Positions 6,828 to 14,674 of a stretch of DNA of 15,434 nucleotides are shown here, one piece after another (the first letter of the stretch is position 1; every line of letters starts with the position of its first letter). Where the stretch lies: contig JADZBR010000121.1 of the NCBI GenBank assembly GCA_020852035.1, positions 1 through 15,434 of the forward strand, read 5' to 3'. This stretch comes from Caulobacteraceae bacterium (GTDB lineage Bacteria > Pseudomonadota > Alphaproteobacteria > Caulobacterales > Caulobacteraceae). The notes under the pieces were generated by a model. It was not told the DNA's origin and made no database searches. It saw only the letters and a list, made by a program, of their open reading frames with translations. The position numbers and the translations under genes are program-made.

Positions 6828-7607
6828 ATGACGCCGCCTGCCCGCCTGCGCCTGCTCGGCGCCGAGGTCGACCTGATCACGCCCGCCGACATGCTGGCGA
6901 CGGTGGAACGCTGGGTCGCGGCCGGACGGCGCGGCGTGGTCGCCAATCACAACCTGCACAGCCTGCATTTCCACGGCCGCTCGAAGAAGATGCGCGCCTT
7001 CTTCCAGGCCGCCGACCTGATCCAGATCGACTCCATGCCGATGATCGCCTGGGGCCGGCTGCTGGGACTGCCGCTGAAGCGGGCGCACCGCTCGACCTAT
7101 CTCGACTGGCGCGAGGACTTCTGGCGGCTCGCCGACGCCTGCGGCTGGCGGGTCTTCTACCTCGGCGGCGCGCCGGGCGTGGCGGAGGAAGCCTGCCGGC
7201 GGCTGGCCCGCCACTGGCCGGGGGTCAGCTTCGGCGCCCGCGACGGCTACTTCAAGCCGAAGGACGACGCCGCGGTGGTCGACCAGATCAACGCCTTCGC
7301 CCCCGACATCGTCTTCGTCGGCATGGGGATGCCGCGCCAGGAGACGTGGATCCTGGAGCACCATGAGGCCATCCGCCGCGGCGTGCTGTTCAACGTCGGG
7401 GCAGCGTTCGACTACGAGGCGGGCGCGCAGGTCGCGGCGCCTCGCTGGGCCGGGCGCGTGGGGCTGGAATGGCTGTTCCGCCTGGTCGTCCAGCCGCAGC
7501 GGCTGGCCTACCGCTACCTGATCGAGCCCTGGTCGCTGCTGCCCGCGGCGATGGACGACATCCGCCTGGCCATGCGCGGCGATCGGCGCATCGTGCGCGC
7601 GGCCTGA
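6828..7607 (+). CDS. WecG/TagA/CpsF family glycosyltransferase (GT26)
   Basis: This 259-residue protein is the usual length for the family, which adds a sugar such as N-acetylmannosamine or a hexose from a nucleotide sugar onto a lipid-linked glycan on the cytoplasmic membrane face. Family blocks in order are VVANHNLHSLHF (38-48 region), IQIDSMPMIAWGRLLG (the D68 position corresponds to the catalytic aspartate region), VFYLGGAPGVAEEACRRLAR, ARDGYF, DIVFVGMGMPRQETWILEH, and VGLEWLFRLVVQPQRLAYRY near the C-terminus. The family usually has DG at the aspartate; DSMP here is a variant. It starts 48 bases after the SemiSWEET gene and precedes the secretion genes. By context it may serve O-antigen or another surface polysaccharide such as holdfast; the donor and acceptor cannot be read. 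Confidence 0.88.
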   Translation: MTPPARLRLLGAEVDLITPADMLATVERWVAAGRRGVVANHNLHSLHFHGRSKKMRAFFQAADLIQIDSMPMIAWGRLLGLPLKRAHRSTYLDWREDFWRLADACGWRVFYLGGAPGVAEEACRRLARHWPGVSFGARDGYFKPKDDAAVVDQINAFAPDIVFVGMGMPRQETWILEHHEAIRRGVLFNVGAAFDYEAGAQVAAPRWAGRVGLEWLFRLVVQPQRLAYRYLIEPWSLLPAAMDDIRLAMRGDRRIVRAA

Positions 7608-7644
7608 CTCTGGACCTTGCGTCCCGGCGCGGCTAGTAGAGCGC

Positions 7645-7675
7645 GCGGCGTGGCTTTTATGCTGGCGCACGCCGC
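7645..7675. repeat. Inverted repeat ahead of the type I secretion genes
   Basis: Perfect 8-base arms GCGGCGTG (7645-7652) and CACGCCGC (7668-7675) flank a 15-base loop containing TTTTAT, within the 130-base gap between the GT26 gene and the ABC transporter. No T-run follows, so it is not a standard intrinsic terminator. It could be an RNA hairpin or an operator near a promoter for the transporter. In DNA this GC-rich an 8-base inverted repeat can also arise by chance. I see no clear promoter or coding sequence in the rest of the gap. Confidence 0.35.
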
Positions 7676-7737
7676 TGAAGGGCTGACGCGACTCGCCTTC
7701 TTCACCACACTGCGCGCACGCTGGTAGGCCGCCCTAG

Positions 7738-9459
7738 ATGTTCGACAAGCTGTTTTCCAACCGCACGCCGCTCAACGCCGCCATGCTGGCGGCGCGGCCG
7801 GCCGTGGTCACGGCGATCATCTTCTCGATGTTCATCAACATCCTGGCGCTGGTCAGCCCGATGTACATGCTGCAGGTCTACGACCGGGTCCTGACCAGCC
7901 GCAACGTCACCACCCTGATCGTCATCACCCTGGTGGCGGTGTTCCTGCTGGGCATCTACGCGGCGCTGGAGGCGCTGCGCACCCAGGTGCTGGTTCGCGG
8001 CGGCATCCGTTTCGACGAGAAGCTCAAGGGCCCGATCTTCGAGGGCGTGCTCGACTTCACCCTGAAGAAGCACCCCTCCGGGGCCCAGGCGTTCCGTGAC
8101 GCCGACTCCATCCGCGAATTCGTCACCGGCGCCGGGCTGATCGCCTTCTGCGACGCGCCCTGGGTGCCGATCTTCGTGGCCGTCGCCTTCCTGCTGCACC
8201 CCTACTTCGGCATCCTGGCGATCGCCGCCGGGATCCTCATCTTCCTGATGGCGCTGGCCAACGACGCGGTCACCCGCGAGCCGCTGAAGCAGGCCACCAA
8301 CGCCGCCATCCACGCCCAGAACAGCGCTTCGTCCGCCATGCGCAACGCCGAGGTCATGAAGGCGATGGGCATGTGGGGCGGCCTGCAGCAGCGCTGGAGC
8401 GCGCGCCGCGACGATCTGATCTCCCTGCAGGCCCAGGCCAGCGACCGCGGCGGCGCGGTGATGAGCGGCATCAAGTTCTTCCGCCAGCTGGTGCAGACCC
8501 TGATCCTCGGCGGCGGCGCCTACCTGGCCATCGAGGGGGTGATTTCCCCCGGCGCGATGATCGCCGCCTCGATCATCGTCGGCCGCGCCCTGGCCCCCAT
8601 CGAAGGCGCCGTCGGCCAGTGGAAGGGCTTTCTCAACGCGCGCGGCGCCTGGGAGCGCATCCAGAACCTGTTCGACGCGGTGCCCCCGGCCGAGGAGCGG
8701 ATGTCGCTGCCGCCGCCGAAGGGCCGCGTGACCGCCGAGATGGCGGTGATCGCCCCGCCTGGCGCGCGGCTGCCGACGCTCAAGGGCGCGAACTTCGACC
8801 TTCCGGCCGGCACCACCCTCGGCATCGTCGGCCCCAGCGCGGCCGGCAAGTCCAGCCTGGTCCGCGGCCTGGTGGGGGTCTGGCCGATCCTGCAGGGCGC
8901 AGTGCGGCTGGACGGGTCGGAGCTGAAGCACTGGGAACCGGTCGAACTCGGCCGCGCCATCGGCTACCTGCCCCAGGACGTGGAGCTGTTCGGCGGCAGC
9001 GTCGCCGAGAACATCGCCCGCTTCCAGGAGTTCGACCCGCAGGAAGTGATCGACGCGGCCCAGCTGGCCGGTTGCCACGAGATGATCCAGGAGTTGCCGG
9101 AGGGCTATGAGACCCAGATCGGCGAAAGCGGCCAGGCGCTCTCCGGCGGCCAGCGCCAGCGGCTGGCGCTGGCCCGCGCGCTCTTCCGGATGCCGGCCCT
9201 GGTGGTGCTCGACGAGCCCAACGCCAGTCTCGACGCCCCGGGCGAGATCGCCCTGGTGCAGGCGATCCAGCGCCTTAAAGCCGCCGGACGCACGGTTATC
9301 TTCGTCACCCACAAGGTGAACCTTCTGGGCGTCGCCGACGTCATCATGGTGTTGCAGGGCGGGGTGATCGCCAAGCTCGGCCCGCGTGACGAGGTGATGC
9401 GTCAGCTGATGGGTCCCAACGTCGCCGCCTCGCCGCCCGCCGCCCAGGCCAAATCGTAA
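7738..9459 (+). CDS. rsaD: Type I secretion ABC transporter, RsaD/PrtD family
   Basis: This is the inner-membrane ATPase of a type I secretion system that exports a protein directly across both membranes. Its 573 residues match the PrtD/RsaD class, without the N-terminal peptidase-like domain of HlyB. The membrane domain opens with a helix carrying FINILALVSPMYMLQVYDRV (about 33-52), typical of this class. The nucleotide-binding domain has Walker A GPSAAGKSS (K371), signature LSGGQRQR (from 468), Walker B LVVLDEPNASLD (D492, E493) and the H-loop VTHK. All catalytic residues are intact. The stop TAA shares its last base with the ATG of the membrane fusion gene. I use the Caulobacter symbol because the next seven genes follow the rsaD-rsaE-lps order. 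The usual substrate gene rsaA is not upstream, so the cargo is inferred. The ATG at 7738 has only a weak ribosome binding site (GTAGG). Confidence 0.9.
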   Translation: MFDKLFSNRTPLNAAMLAARPAVVTAIIFSMFINILALVSPMYMLQVYDRVLTSRNVTTLIVITLVAVFLLGIYAALEALRTQVLVRGGIRFDEKLKGPIFEGVLDFTLKKHPSGAQAFRDADSIREFVTGAGLIAFCDAPWVPIFVAVAFLLHPYFGILAIAAGILIFLMALANDAVTREPLKQATNAAIHAQNSASSAMRNAEVMKAMGMWGGLQQRWSARRDDLISLQAQASDRGGAVMSGIKFFRQLVQTLILGGGAYLAIEGVISPGAMIAASIIVGRALAPIEGAVGQWKGFLNARGAWERIQNLFDAVPPAEERMSLPPPKGRVTAEMAVIAPPGARLPTLKGANFDLPAGTTLGIVGPSAAGKSSLVRGLVGVWPILQGAVRLDGSELKHWEPVELGRAIGYLPQDVELFGGSVAENIARFQEFDPQEVIDAAQLAGCHEMIQELPEGYETQIGESGQALSGGQRQRLALARALFRMPALVVLDEPNASLDAPGEIALVQAIQRLKAAGRTVIFVTHKVNLLGVADVIMVLQGGVIAKLGPRDEVMRQLMGPNVAASPPAAQAKS

Positions 9460-10823
9460 TGTCGCTGCTTCCCGCCACGCTCCAGAAGATCCCGCAGACC
9501 ATCCAGAAGCTCTGGAGTCCGGACGTCGACGCCGGACCCAGGTCCAGCCACCAGACGGTGGCGCGGATCGGCTATGTGGTGATCCTGGTGACCTTCGGCC
9601 TGTTCGGCATCTGGGCCGCCACCGCGCCGCTGGATTCGGCGGTGATCGCGCCCGGCGTGGTCTCGGTCGAGGGCAACCGCAAGACCGTGCAGCACCTCGA
9701 AGGCGGCATCGTGCGCAACATCCTGGTGCGCGAGGGCGAGAAGGTGAAGGCGGGCCAGGTGCTGTTCGAACTCGACCCCACCCAGGCGGTGGCCGGGCGC
9801 GACATCGCCGAGAACTCGCTGATCCGGCTGATGGCGATGGAGGCCCGCCTCACCGCCGAACGCGACAACCTATCGACCATCCGCTTCCCGCCCGAGGTGA
9901 CCAGCCGCCGAGCGGACCCGGAGATGGCGTTGGCCATCGCCGATGAGGAAAAGCAGTTCGCCGAACGGCGCGGGACCATCCAGGGTCAGGTCGAACTCCT
10001 CGAGACCCGCCGCGACACCTATCGCACCGAGATCGAGGGCATCGACGAGGAACTGGCCGGGATGCGCCAGCAAGGCGTCTATCTCGACGACGAGATCACC
10101 GGCCTGAAGAGCCTCTACGAGCAGGATCTGGTGCCCAAGCCGCGCCTTCTGGCCCTGCAGCGCGAGCGCGCGGCCCTCACGGGCCGAATCGGCCGCTCGA
10201 TCGCCGACCGCTCCAAGGCCCAGAAGGGCATCGCCGAGGCCAGCCTGCAGATCCGCCAGGTGCGCCAGCAGTTCTACGAGGAAGTCTCCAAGCAGCTGGC
10301 CGACACCCGCACCCAGGCCAACGAGATCCGCGAGAAGTTCACCGTCGCCCAGGACCAGGTGCGGCGCATCAACATCGTCTCGCCGGTCACCGGCTCGGCG
10401 CAGAACCTGAAGGTGTTCACCAAGGGCGCGGTCATCGGCCCCGGGGCGCCGCTGGTCGACATCGTGCCCGACAACACCGACCTGATCGTCCAGGCGCACT
10501 TCTCGCCCAACGACGTCGACAACCTGCGCGCCGGAATGGACGCCGAGGTGCGCTTCCCCTCGTTCCACTCGCGCACCCTGCCGGAGATCAACGGCCGGGT
10601 GCAGTCGGTCTCCGGCGACCGGCTGGTCGACGAGGCGACTCACAACCCCTACTTCCTGGGCCTGATCAGCGTGCCCAACGCCGAACTGCCGGCCGAAATC
10701 CGCGGCAAGCTCATCGCCGGGATGAGCGCCGAGGTGGTGGTGCCGACCGGCGAGCGGACGGTGCTGGAATACATCTGGGAGCCGATCACCAAAGCCTTGC
10801 GCAACACCGGCCGCGAGGAATAG
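9459..10823 (+). CDS. rsaE: Type I secretion membrane fusion protein, HlyD/RsaE family
   Basis: This periplasmic adaptor links the ABC transporter to an outer-membrane TolC-like channel. The 454-residue protein has a short cytoplasmic N-terminus, one membrane anchor (about 36-55) ending in WAATAPLDSAVIAPGVV, and a first lipoyl-like half with the hallmark KTVQHLEGGIVRNILVREGE. A long charged coiled-coil hairpin follows (about 110-300), then the second lipoyl half with INIVSPVTG and a beta domain to the C-terminus. This layout and length are normal for the family (PrtE, HlyD, RsaE). It overlaps the transporter by one base, TAATG, implying coupled translation. No outer-membrane channel gene is in the window; in Caulobacter rsaF lies further downstream, beyond the O-antigen genes, which would be past the right edge here. 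Confidence 0.92.
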   Translation: MSLLPATLQKIPQTIQKLWSPDVDAGPRSSHQTVARIGYVVILVTFGLFGIWAATAPLDSAVIAPGVVSVEGNRKTVQHLEGGIVRNILVREGEKVKAGQVLFELDPTQAVAGRDIAENSLIRLMAMEARLTAERDNLSTIRFPPEVTSRRADPEMALAIADEEKQFAERRGTIQGQVELLETRRDTYRTEIEGIDEELAGMRQQGVYLDDEITGLKSLYEQDLVPKPRLLALQRERAALTGRIGRSIADRSKAQKGIAEASLQIRQVRQQFYEEVSKQLADTRTQANEIREKFTVAQDQVRRINIVSPVTGSAQNLKVFTKGAVIGPGAPLVDIVPDNTDLIVQAHFSPNDVDNLRAGMDAEVRFPSFHSRTLPEINGRVQSVSGDRLVDEATHNPYFLGLISVPNAELPAEIRGKLIAGMSAEVVVPTGERTVLEYIWEPITKALRNTGREE

Positions 10824-10838
10824 GACCCGCACCTTTAA

Positions 10839-10857
10839 GCTCGTAGGGGCGACGAGC
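10839..10857 (+). other. Short hairpin between the secretion and O-antigen genes
   Basis: GCTCGT (10839-10844) and ACGAGC (10852-10857) can form a perfect 6-base stem with a 7-base loop in the 54-base gap between the membrane fusion gene and gmd. No T-run follows, so it is not a clear intrinsic terminator. It may mark the end of the secretion transcript or a processing site. Low confidence because the stem is short. Confidence 0.3.
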
Positions 10858-10877
10858 CGTCAGCTAAAGAAGGACTG

Positions 10878-11882
10878 ATGTCGAAGACGGCTTTGATCAC
10901 CGGCGTGACCGGGCAGGATGGCGCATACCTTTCCCAGCTGCTGCTGGAGAAGGGCTACACCGTCTATGGCCTGATGCGGCGCTCGGCCTCGCAGGAGTTC
11001 CTCACCGAGCGGCTGAAGTGGATCGGCGTGCTCGACGATGTGAACCTGATCCACGGCGACCTTCTGGACCTCGCCTCGCTGATCCATGTGGTCAACCAGG
11101 TGAAGCCGGACGAGGTCTACAACCTCGCCGCCCAGACCTTCGTCCACACCTCCTTCGACCAGCCGCTGTTGACCGCCCAGGTCACCGGCGTCGGCGCCAC
11201 CCACATGCTGGAGGCCGTGCGGCTCGCCGCGCCCGGCGCGAAGTTCTACCAGGCCTCGTCCTCGGAGATGTTCGGCAAGGCGCAGGAGAAGATGCAGTCG
11301 GAAACGACGCCCTTCTACCCGCGCTCGCCCTACGCGGCCGCCAAGCTCTACGCCCACTGGATCACGGGGAACTACCGCGAGAGCTACCAGATGCACGCCT
11401 CCTGCGGCATCCTGTTCAACCACGAGAGCCCGCTGCGCGGCATCGAGTTCGTGACCCGCAAGGTCACCGACGCCGTCGCCCGCATCAAGCTCGGCCAGGC
11501 CAAGACCCTCGACCTCGGCAACCTCGACGCCCGCCGCGACTGGGGCCACGCCCGCGACTATGTGCGCGGCATGTGGATGATGCTGCAGCAGCCCACGCCC
11601 GACGACTATGTGCTGGCCACCGGCCGCACCGTCACCGTGCGCGACATGACCAAGGCCGCCTTCGATCACGTGGGCCTGAACTGGGAAGACCATGTGCAGG
11701 TCTCCAACCGCCTGTTCCGCCCCGCCGAGGTGGACTTCCTGCTGGGCGACCCGGCCAAGGCCAGGCGCGTGCTGGGCTGGGAACCGACCATCGGTCTGGA
11801 GGAGATGATCGGCGAGATGGTCGACGCCGACCTGGAGCGCCGCCGCCAGGCCGGCGACGTGCGTGCCCGCGTCCCCGCCTAA
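10878..11882 (+). CDS. gmd: GDP-mannose 4,6-dehydratase
   Basis: This enzyme converts GDP-D-mannose to GDP-4-keto-6-deoxy-D-mannose in the cytoplasm, the first step to GDP-perosamine. The 334-residue protein is an extended short-chain dehydrogenase. It has the nucleotide-binding motif GVTGQDG (9-15), NLAAQTFVHTSF (82-93), active-site block QASSSEMFGK (S128 in the usual Thr position, E130), and the catalytic pair Y152 and K156 in SPYAAAKLYAHW. GILFNHESPLRG and RRDWGHARDYV are further GMD signatures. It is slightly shorter than the enterobacterial enzyme (about 370), like other O-antigen GMDs. AGAAGGA lies just ahead of the ATG, which is the first gene of the O-antigen operon. It corresponds to lpsA in the Caulobacter naming. 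The stop overlaps the next gene by 20 bases. Confidence 0.96.
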   Translation: MSKTALITGVTGQDGAYLSQLLLEKGYTVYGLMRRSASQEFLTERLKWIGVLDDVNLIHGDLLDLASLIHVVNQVKPDEVYNLAAQTFVHTSFDQPLLTAQVTGVGATHMLEAVRLAAPGAKFYQASSSEMFGKAQEKMQSETTPFYPRSPYAAAKLYAHWITGNYRESYQMHASCGILFNHESPLRGIEFVTRKVTDAVARIKLGQAKTLDLGNLDARRDWGHARDYVRGMWMMLQQPTPDDYVLATGRTVTVRDMTKAAFDHVGLNWEDHVQVSNRLFRPAEVDFLLGDPAKARRVLGWEPTIGLEEMIGEMVDADLERRRQAGDVRARVPA

Positions 11883-12510
11883 GGAGGTCGTCGTCCTCGG
11901 CGCGGGCGGCCACGCCAAGGTGGTGATCGAGCTGCTGCAGGCGGCCGGCTACGAGATCGCCGCCCTGCTGGACGCCGACCCGACCCCGCGCCAGGTGCTG
12001 GGCCACGGCGTGCAGGGCGACGATCGGGCGCTCGACGAACTGCGCCGCGACGGCCTCTCGCTCGCCTTCGTCGCCATCGGCGACAACCGCCGCCGGGTGG
12101 CCCTGGCCGAGGCCGTGCGCGCCGCCGGCTTTTCCCTGGTCAACGCCGTCAGCCCCTCGGCGACCGTCTCGCCGTCCGCCCATCTCGGCGAAGGCGTGGC
12201 GATCATGGCCGGCGCGGTGGTCAACGCCGAGGTGACCCTGGGCGACCTCTGCATCGTCAACACCGGCGCCACCCTCGACCACGAGGTCAGCGTCGGCATG
12301 GGCGCGCACATCGCCCCGGGCGTCGCCATCTCCGGCAATGTGAAGGTCGGCGACCTGGCCATGATGGGCGTGGGCTCCTGCGCCATCCAGGGCGTCTCGA
12401 TCGGCCGCGGCGCCATGATCGGCGCCGGCGCGGCGGTGGTGCGCGACATCCCCGACGGCGCCCTGGCGGTTGGCGTGCCGGCCCGCGTCCGGCGGCAGGC
12501 CGACGCATGA
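11863..12510 (+). CDS. perB: GDP-perosamine N-acetyltransferase (PglD/PerB family)
   Basis: This enzyme probably transfers acetyl from acetyl-CoA to the 4-amino group of GDP-perosamine, giving GDP-N-acetylperosamine. The 215-residue protein has a small N-terminal Rossmann-like sugar-binding domain (VVVLGAGGHAKVVIEL, about 9-24) and a left-handed beta-helix of hexapeptide repeats (about 98-200). The block NTGATLDHEVSVG holds H140, in the position of the catalytic-base histidine of PglD, followed by HIAPGVAISGNVKVG. The only plausible start is the GTG at 11863, inside the end of gmd; the strong Shine-Dalgarno-like AAGGAGGT at 11881-11888 lies just downstream of it and cannot serve it. The stop overlaps the next gene as ATGA. 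PglD-type acetylation of another amino sugar is possible, but the perosamine synthase next door makes perosamine the likely substrate. It corresponds to Caulobacter lpsB. Confidence 0.88.
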   Translation: MPASPPKEVVVLGAGGHAKVVIELLQAAGYEIAALLDADPTPRQVLGHGVQGDDRALDELRRDGLSLAFVAIGDNRRRVALAEAVRAAGFSLVNAVSPSATVSPSAHLGEGVAIMAGAVVNAEVTLGDLCIVNTGATLDHEVSVGMGAHIAPGVAISGNVKVGDLAMMGVGSCAIQGVSIGRGAMIGAGAAVVRDIPDGALAVGVPARVRRQADA

Positions 12511-13640
12511 GCCCAAAGCCGATCCCCGTCGCCGCGCCGGTGCTGGACGGCCGCGAGCTGGAATATGTCACCGAGTGCCTGACCTCGACCTGGATCTCGT
12601 CGAGCGGGCGGTTCATCGGCGAGTTCGAGGAAAGGTTCGCCGAGTTCTGCGGGGTGAAGCACGCCATCTCGGTGAACAACGGCACCACCGCCCTGCACCT
12701 GGCGCTGGTCGCCCTGGACCTCAAGCCCGGCGACGAGGTGCTGGTTCCCGCCTTCACCTACATCGCCACCGCCAACGCCGTGACCTACTGCGGCGCGACC
12801 CCGGTGCTGGTCGAGGCCGAGCCGCGCACCATGAACCTCGACGTCGCCGACCTCGAGGCGAAGATCACCCCGCGCACCAAGGGGATCATCCCGGTTCACC
12901 TCTACGGCCACCCGGCGGACATGGACCCGATCCGCGAGATCGCCGAGCGGCGCCATCTCTGGATCGTCGAGGACGCCGCCGAGGCCCTGGGCGCGCGCTA
13001 CAAGGGCGTGCGGGTGGGAAGCCTCTCGGACTGCGCGACCTTCAGCTTCTTCGGCAACAAGATCATCACCACCGGAGAGGGGGGGATGGTCACCACCGAC
13101 GACGACGCCCTCGCCGCCCGCCTGAAGCTCTACCGCAGCCAGGGCATGGACCCCGAGCGGCGCTACTGGCACCCGGTGGTCGGCTACAACTACCGCATGA
13201 CCAATGTCGCCGCGGCCATCGGCCTGGCCCAGCTGGAGCGGGTCGACCATCACCTGGCCGAACGCCGCCGCGTCGCCGCCGCCTATGACGCGCGCCTGGC
13301 CGGCCTGGAGCGGTTCATCGTCCGGCCGGTCGCCGAAAACTGGGCCGAGCACGTCTACTGGATGTACACCGTCACCCTCGGCCAGGAAGCCGCCATCGGC
13401 CGCGATGCGGTGATCCACGCCCTCGCCGCCGAAGGCATCGAAAGCCGCCCGACCTTTCATCCGATGCACGCCATGCCGCCCTACGCGCACCTGGCCGGTG
13501 CGGGCTTTCCGGTCGCCGAGGACCTGGGCGCGCGGGGGATCAACCTGCCCACCCACGCCCTGCTCACCGGGGAAGACATCGACCGCGTCTGCCGGGCGCT
13601 GAAACGGGCGGTCGGCGCGGAGGCTTTGCGCCCCGCATGA
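12507..13640 (+). CDS. per: GDP-perosamine synthase (PLP-dependent sugar aminotransferase)
   Basis: This enzyme aminates GDP-4-keto-6-deoxy-D-mannose at C4, with glutamate as amino donor, to give GDP-perosamine. The 377-residue protein belongs to the DegT/DnrJ/EryC1 family. Visible marks are NNGTTALHLAL (58-68) in the cofactor phosphate site, PAFTYIATANAV, VEDAAEALGA with D156 contacting the PLP ring nitrogen, and FSFFGNKIITTGEGGM with K185 as the Schiff-base lysine. YNYRMTNVAAAIGLAQLE is the conserved family block further on. Length is normal. The operon neighbours (GMD before, N-acetyltransferase between) support perosamine over other 4-amino sugars. Start and stop both overlap neighbours by ATGA, so it is translated in a coupled chain. 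It corresponds to Caulobacter lpsC. Confidence 0.93.
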   Translation: MSPKPIPVAAPVLDGRELEYVTECLTSTWISSSGRFIGEFEERFAEFCGVKHAISVNNGTTALHLALVALDLKPGDEVLVPAFTYIATANAVTYCGATPVLVEAEPRTMNLDVADLEAKITPRTKGIIPVHLYGHPADMDPIREIAERRHLWIVEDAAEALGARYKGVRVGSLSDCATFSFFGNKIITTGEGGMVTTDDDALAARLKLYRSQGMDPERRYWHPVVGYNYRMTNVAAAIGLAQLERVDHHLAERRRVAAAYDARLAGLERFIVRPVAENWAEHVYWMYTVTLGQEAAIGRDAVIHALAAEGIESRPTFHPMHAMPPYAHLAGAGFPVAEDLGARGINLPTHALLTGEDIDRVCRALKRAVGAEALRPA

Positions 13641-14674
13641 GGATCGTCCTGGTCTCGTCCTTCGTCCCCTTCATCAACGGCGGGGCGCGGTTCATCGTCG
13701 AGTGGCTCGAAGAGAAGCTGATCGAGCACGGCCACGAGGTCGAGCACTACTACCTGCCCTTCGTCGACTACCCCGACGAGACCCTGCAGCAGATGGCCGC
13801 CTTCCGGCTGATCGACCTCACCGACTACGCCGACCGGGTGATCTGCTTCCGCCCGCCGGCCTACGCCATCGACCATCCGAACAAGGTGCTGTGGTTCATC
13901 CACCACCTGCGCAGCTTCTACGACCTGTGGGAGACGCCCTACGGCGCCCGCTCGGCGACCCAGAACATCGAGGCGGTGAAAAAGGCGGTGGTGCGCTTCG
14001 ACACCCAGGCGATCAGCGAAGCGCGCCACGTCTACACCAACTCGCAGGTGGTCTCCGACCGCCTGAAGCGCTTCAACGGCCTGGACTCCGAGCCGCTCTA
14101 TCCGCCGATCTACCAGCCCGAGCGCTTCTCCAACGCCGGCTATGGCGACGAGATCGTCTACGTCTGCCGTGTCGAGCCGCACAAGCGCCAGGAGCTGCTG
14201 ATCGAGGCGATGGCGCACACCACCACCGGCGTGAAGCTGCGCCTGTGCGGCGTGCCGTCCAATCGCGGCTATGGCGATGTGCTGCGCGCGCGCATCGCCG
14301 AGCTCGGCGTGCAGGACAAGGTGATCTTCGAGGACGCCTGGATCACCGAGGCGGAGAAGGCCGCCAAGCTCTCCACCGCCCTGGCCGCCGCCTACATCCC
14401 CAAGGACGAGGACAGCTACGGCTACCCCTCGCTGGAGGCCGCCCATTCGCGGAAGGCGGTGATCACCTGCACCGATAGCGGCGGCACCCTGGAACTCATC
14501 GAGGACGGCCGGAACGGCCTCATCTGCACCCCCGACGCCCGCGACCTCGCCGCGGCGATGGACCGGCTCCACGCCGACCGGCCCGCGACGGAGCGCATGG
14601 GCCGCGCGCTGGAGGACCGGCTGAAGGAACTGCGGATCGACTGGAACCGCGTGGTCGAGGCGATGACCGCATGA
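13637..14674 (+). CDS. GT4-family glycosyltransferase, probable O-antigen synthesis
   Basis: This cytoplasmic GT-B fold glycosyltransferase has 345 residues. The N-terminal domain starts IVLVSSFVPFINGGARFIVE with the glycine loop of the acceptor side. VYTNSQVVSDRLKRFNG and YPPIYQPERF lead into the donor domain, where YVCRVEPHKRQELLIEAM (R and K of the phosphate-contacting motif) and EDSYGYPSLEAAHSRKAVI (the EX7E-like acidic region, E before YGYP and E in SLEAA) are typical of GT4. It overlaps both neighbours by ATGA. In the Caulobacter order this is the lpsD position, so it would transfer N-acetylperosamine (Rha4NAc) into the O-antigen; the donor and linkage are inferred from context. It is clearly related to the next gene. 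Confidence 0.88.
   Translation: MRIVLVSSFVPFINGGARFIVEWLEEKLIEHGHEVEHYYLPFVDYPDETLQQMAAFRLIDLTDYADRVICFRPPAYAIDHPNKVLWFIHHLRSFYDLWETPYGARSATQNIEAVKKAVVRFDTQAISEARHVYTNSQVVSDRLKRFNGLDSEPLYPPIYQPERFSNAGYGDEIVYVCRVEPHKRQELLIEAMAHTTTGVKLRLCGVPSNRGYGDVLRARIAELGVQDKVIFEDAWITEAEKAAKLSTALAAAYIPKDEDSYGYPSLEAAHSRKAVITCTDSGGTLELIEDGRNGLICTPDARDLAAAMDRLHADRPATERMGRALEDRLKELRIDWNRVVEAMTA

Noticed and set aside
7617..7639. Possible Caulobacter-type promoter TTGCGTC / GCTAGTAG before the secretion genes
   Set aside because: The spacer is about 8 bases and the first element differs from TTGAC at key positions, so it is no better than chance.
7702..9312. Long open frame on the minus strand (536 codons) opposite the ABC transporter
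   Set aside because: It is the antisense of a complete ABC transporter with all catalytic motifs, and its composition is low-complexity (D, G, H, R, Q), typical of a shadow frame.
11949..13556. Long open frame on the minus strand (535 codons) opposite perB and the perosamine synthase
   Set aside because: It is opposite two well-recognised genes, its translation is rich in A, G, R, H and D with no family motif, and GC-rich third positions commonly leave the antisense frame open.
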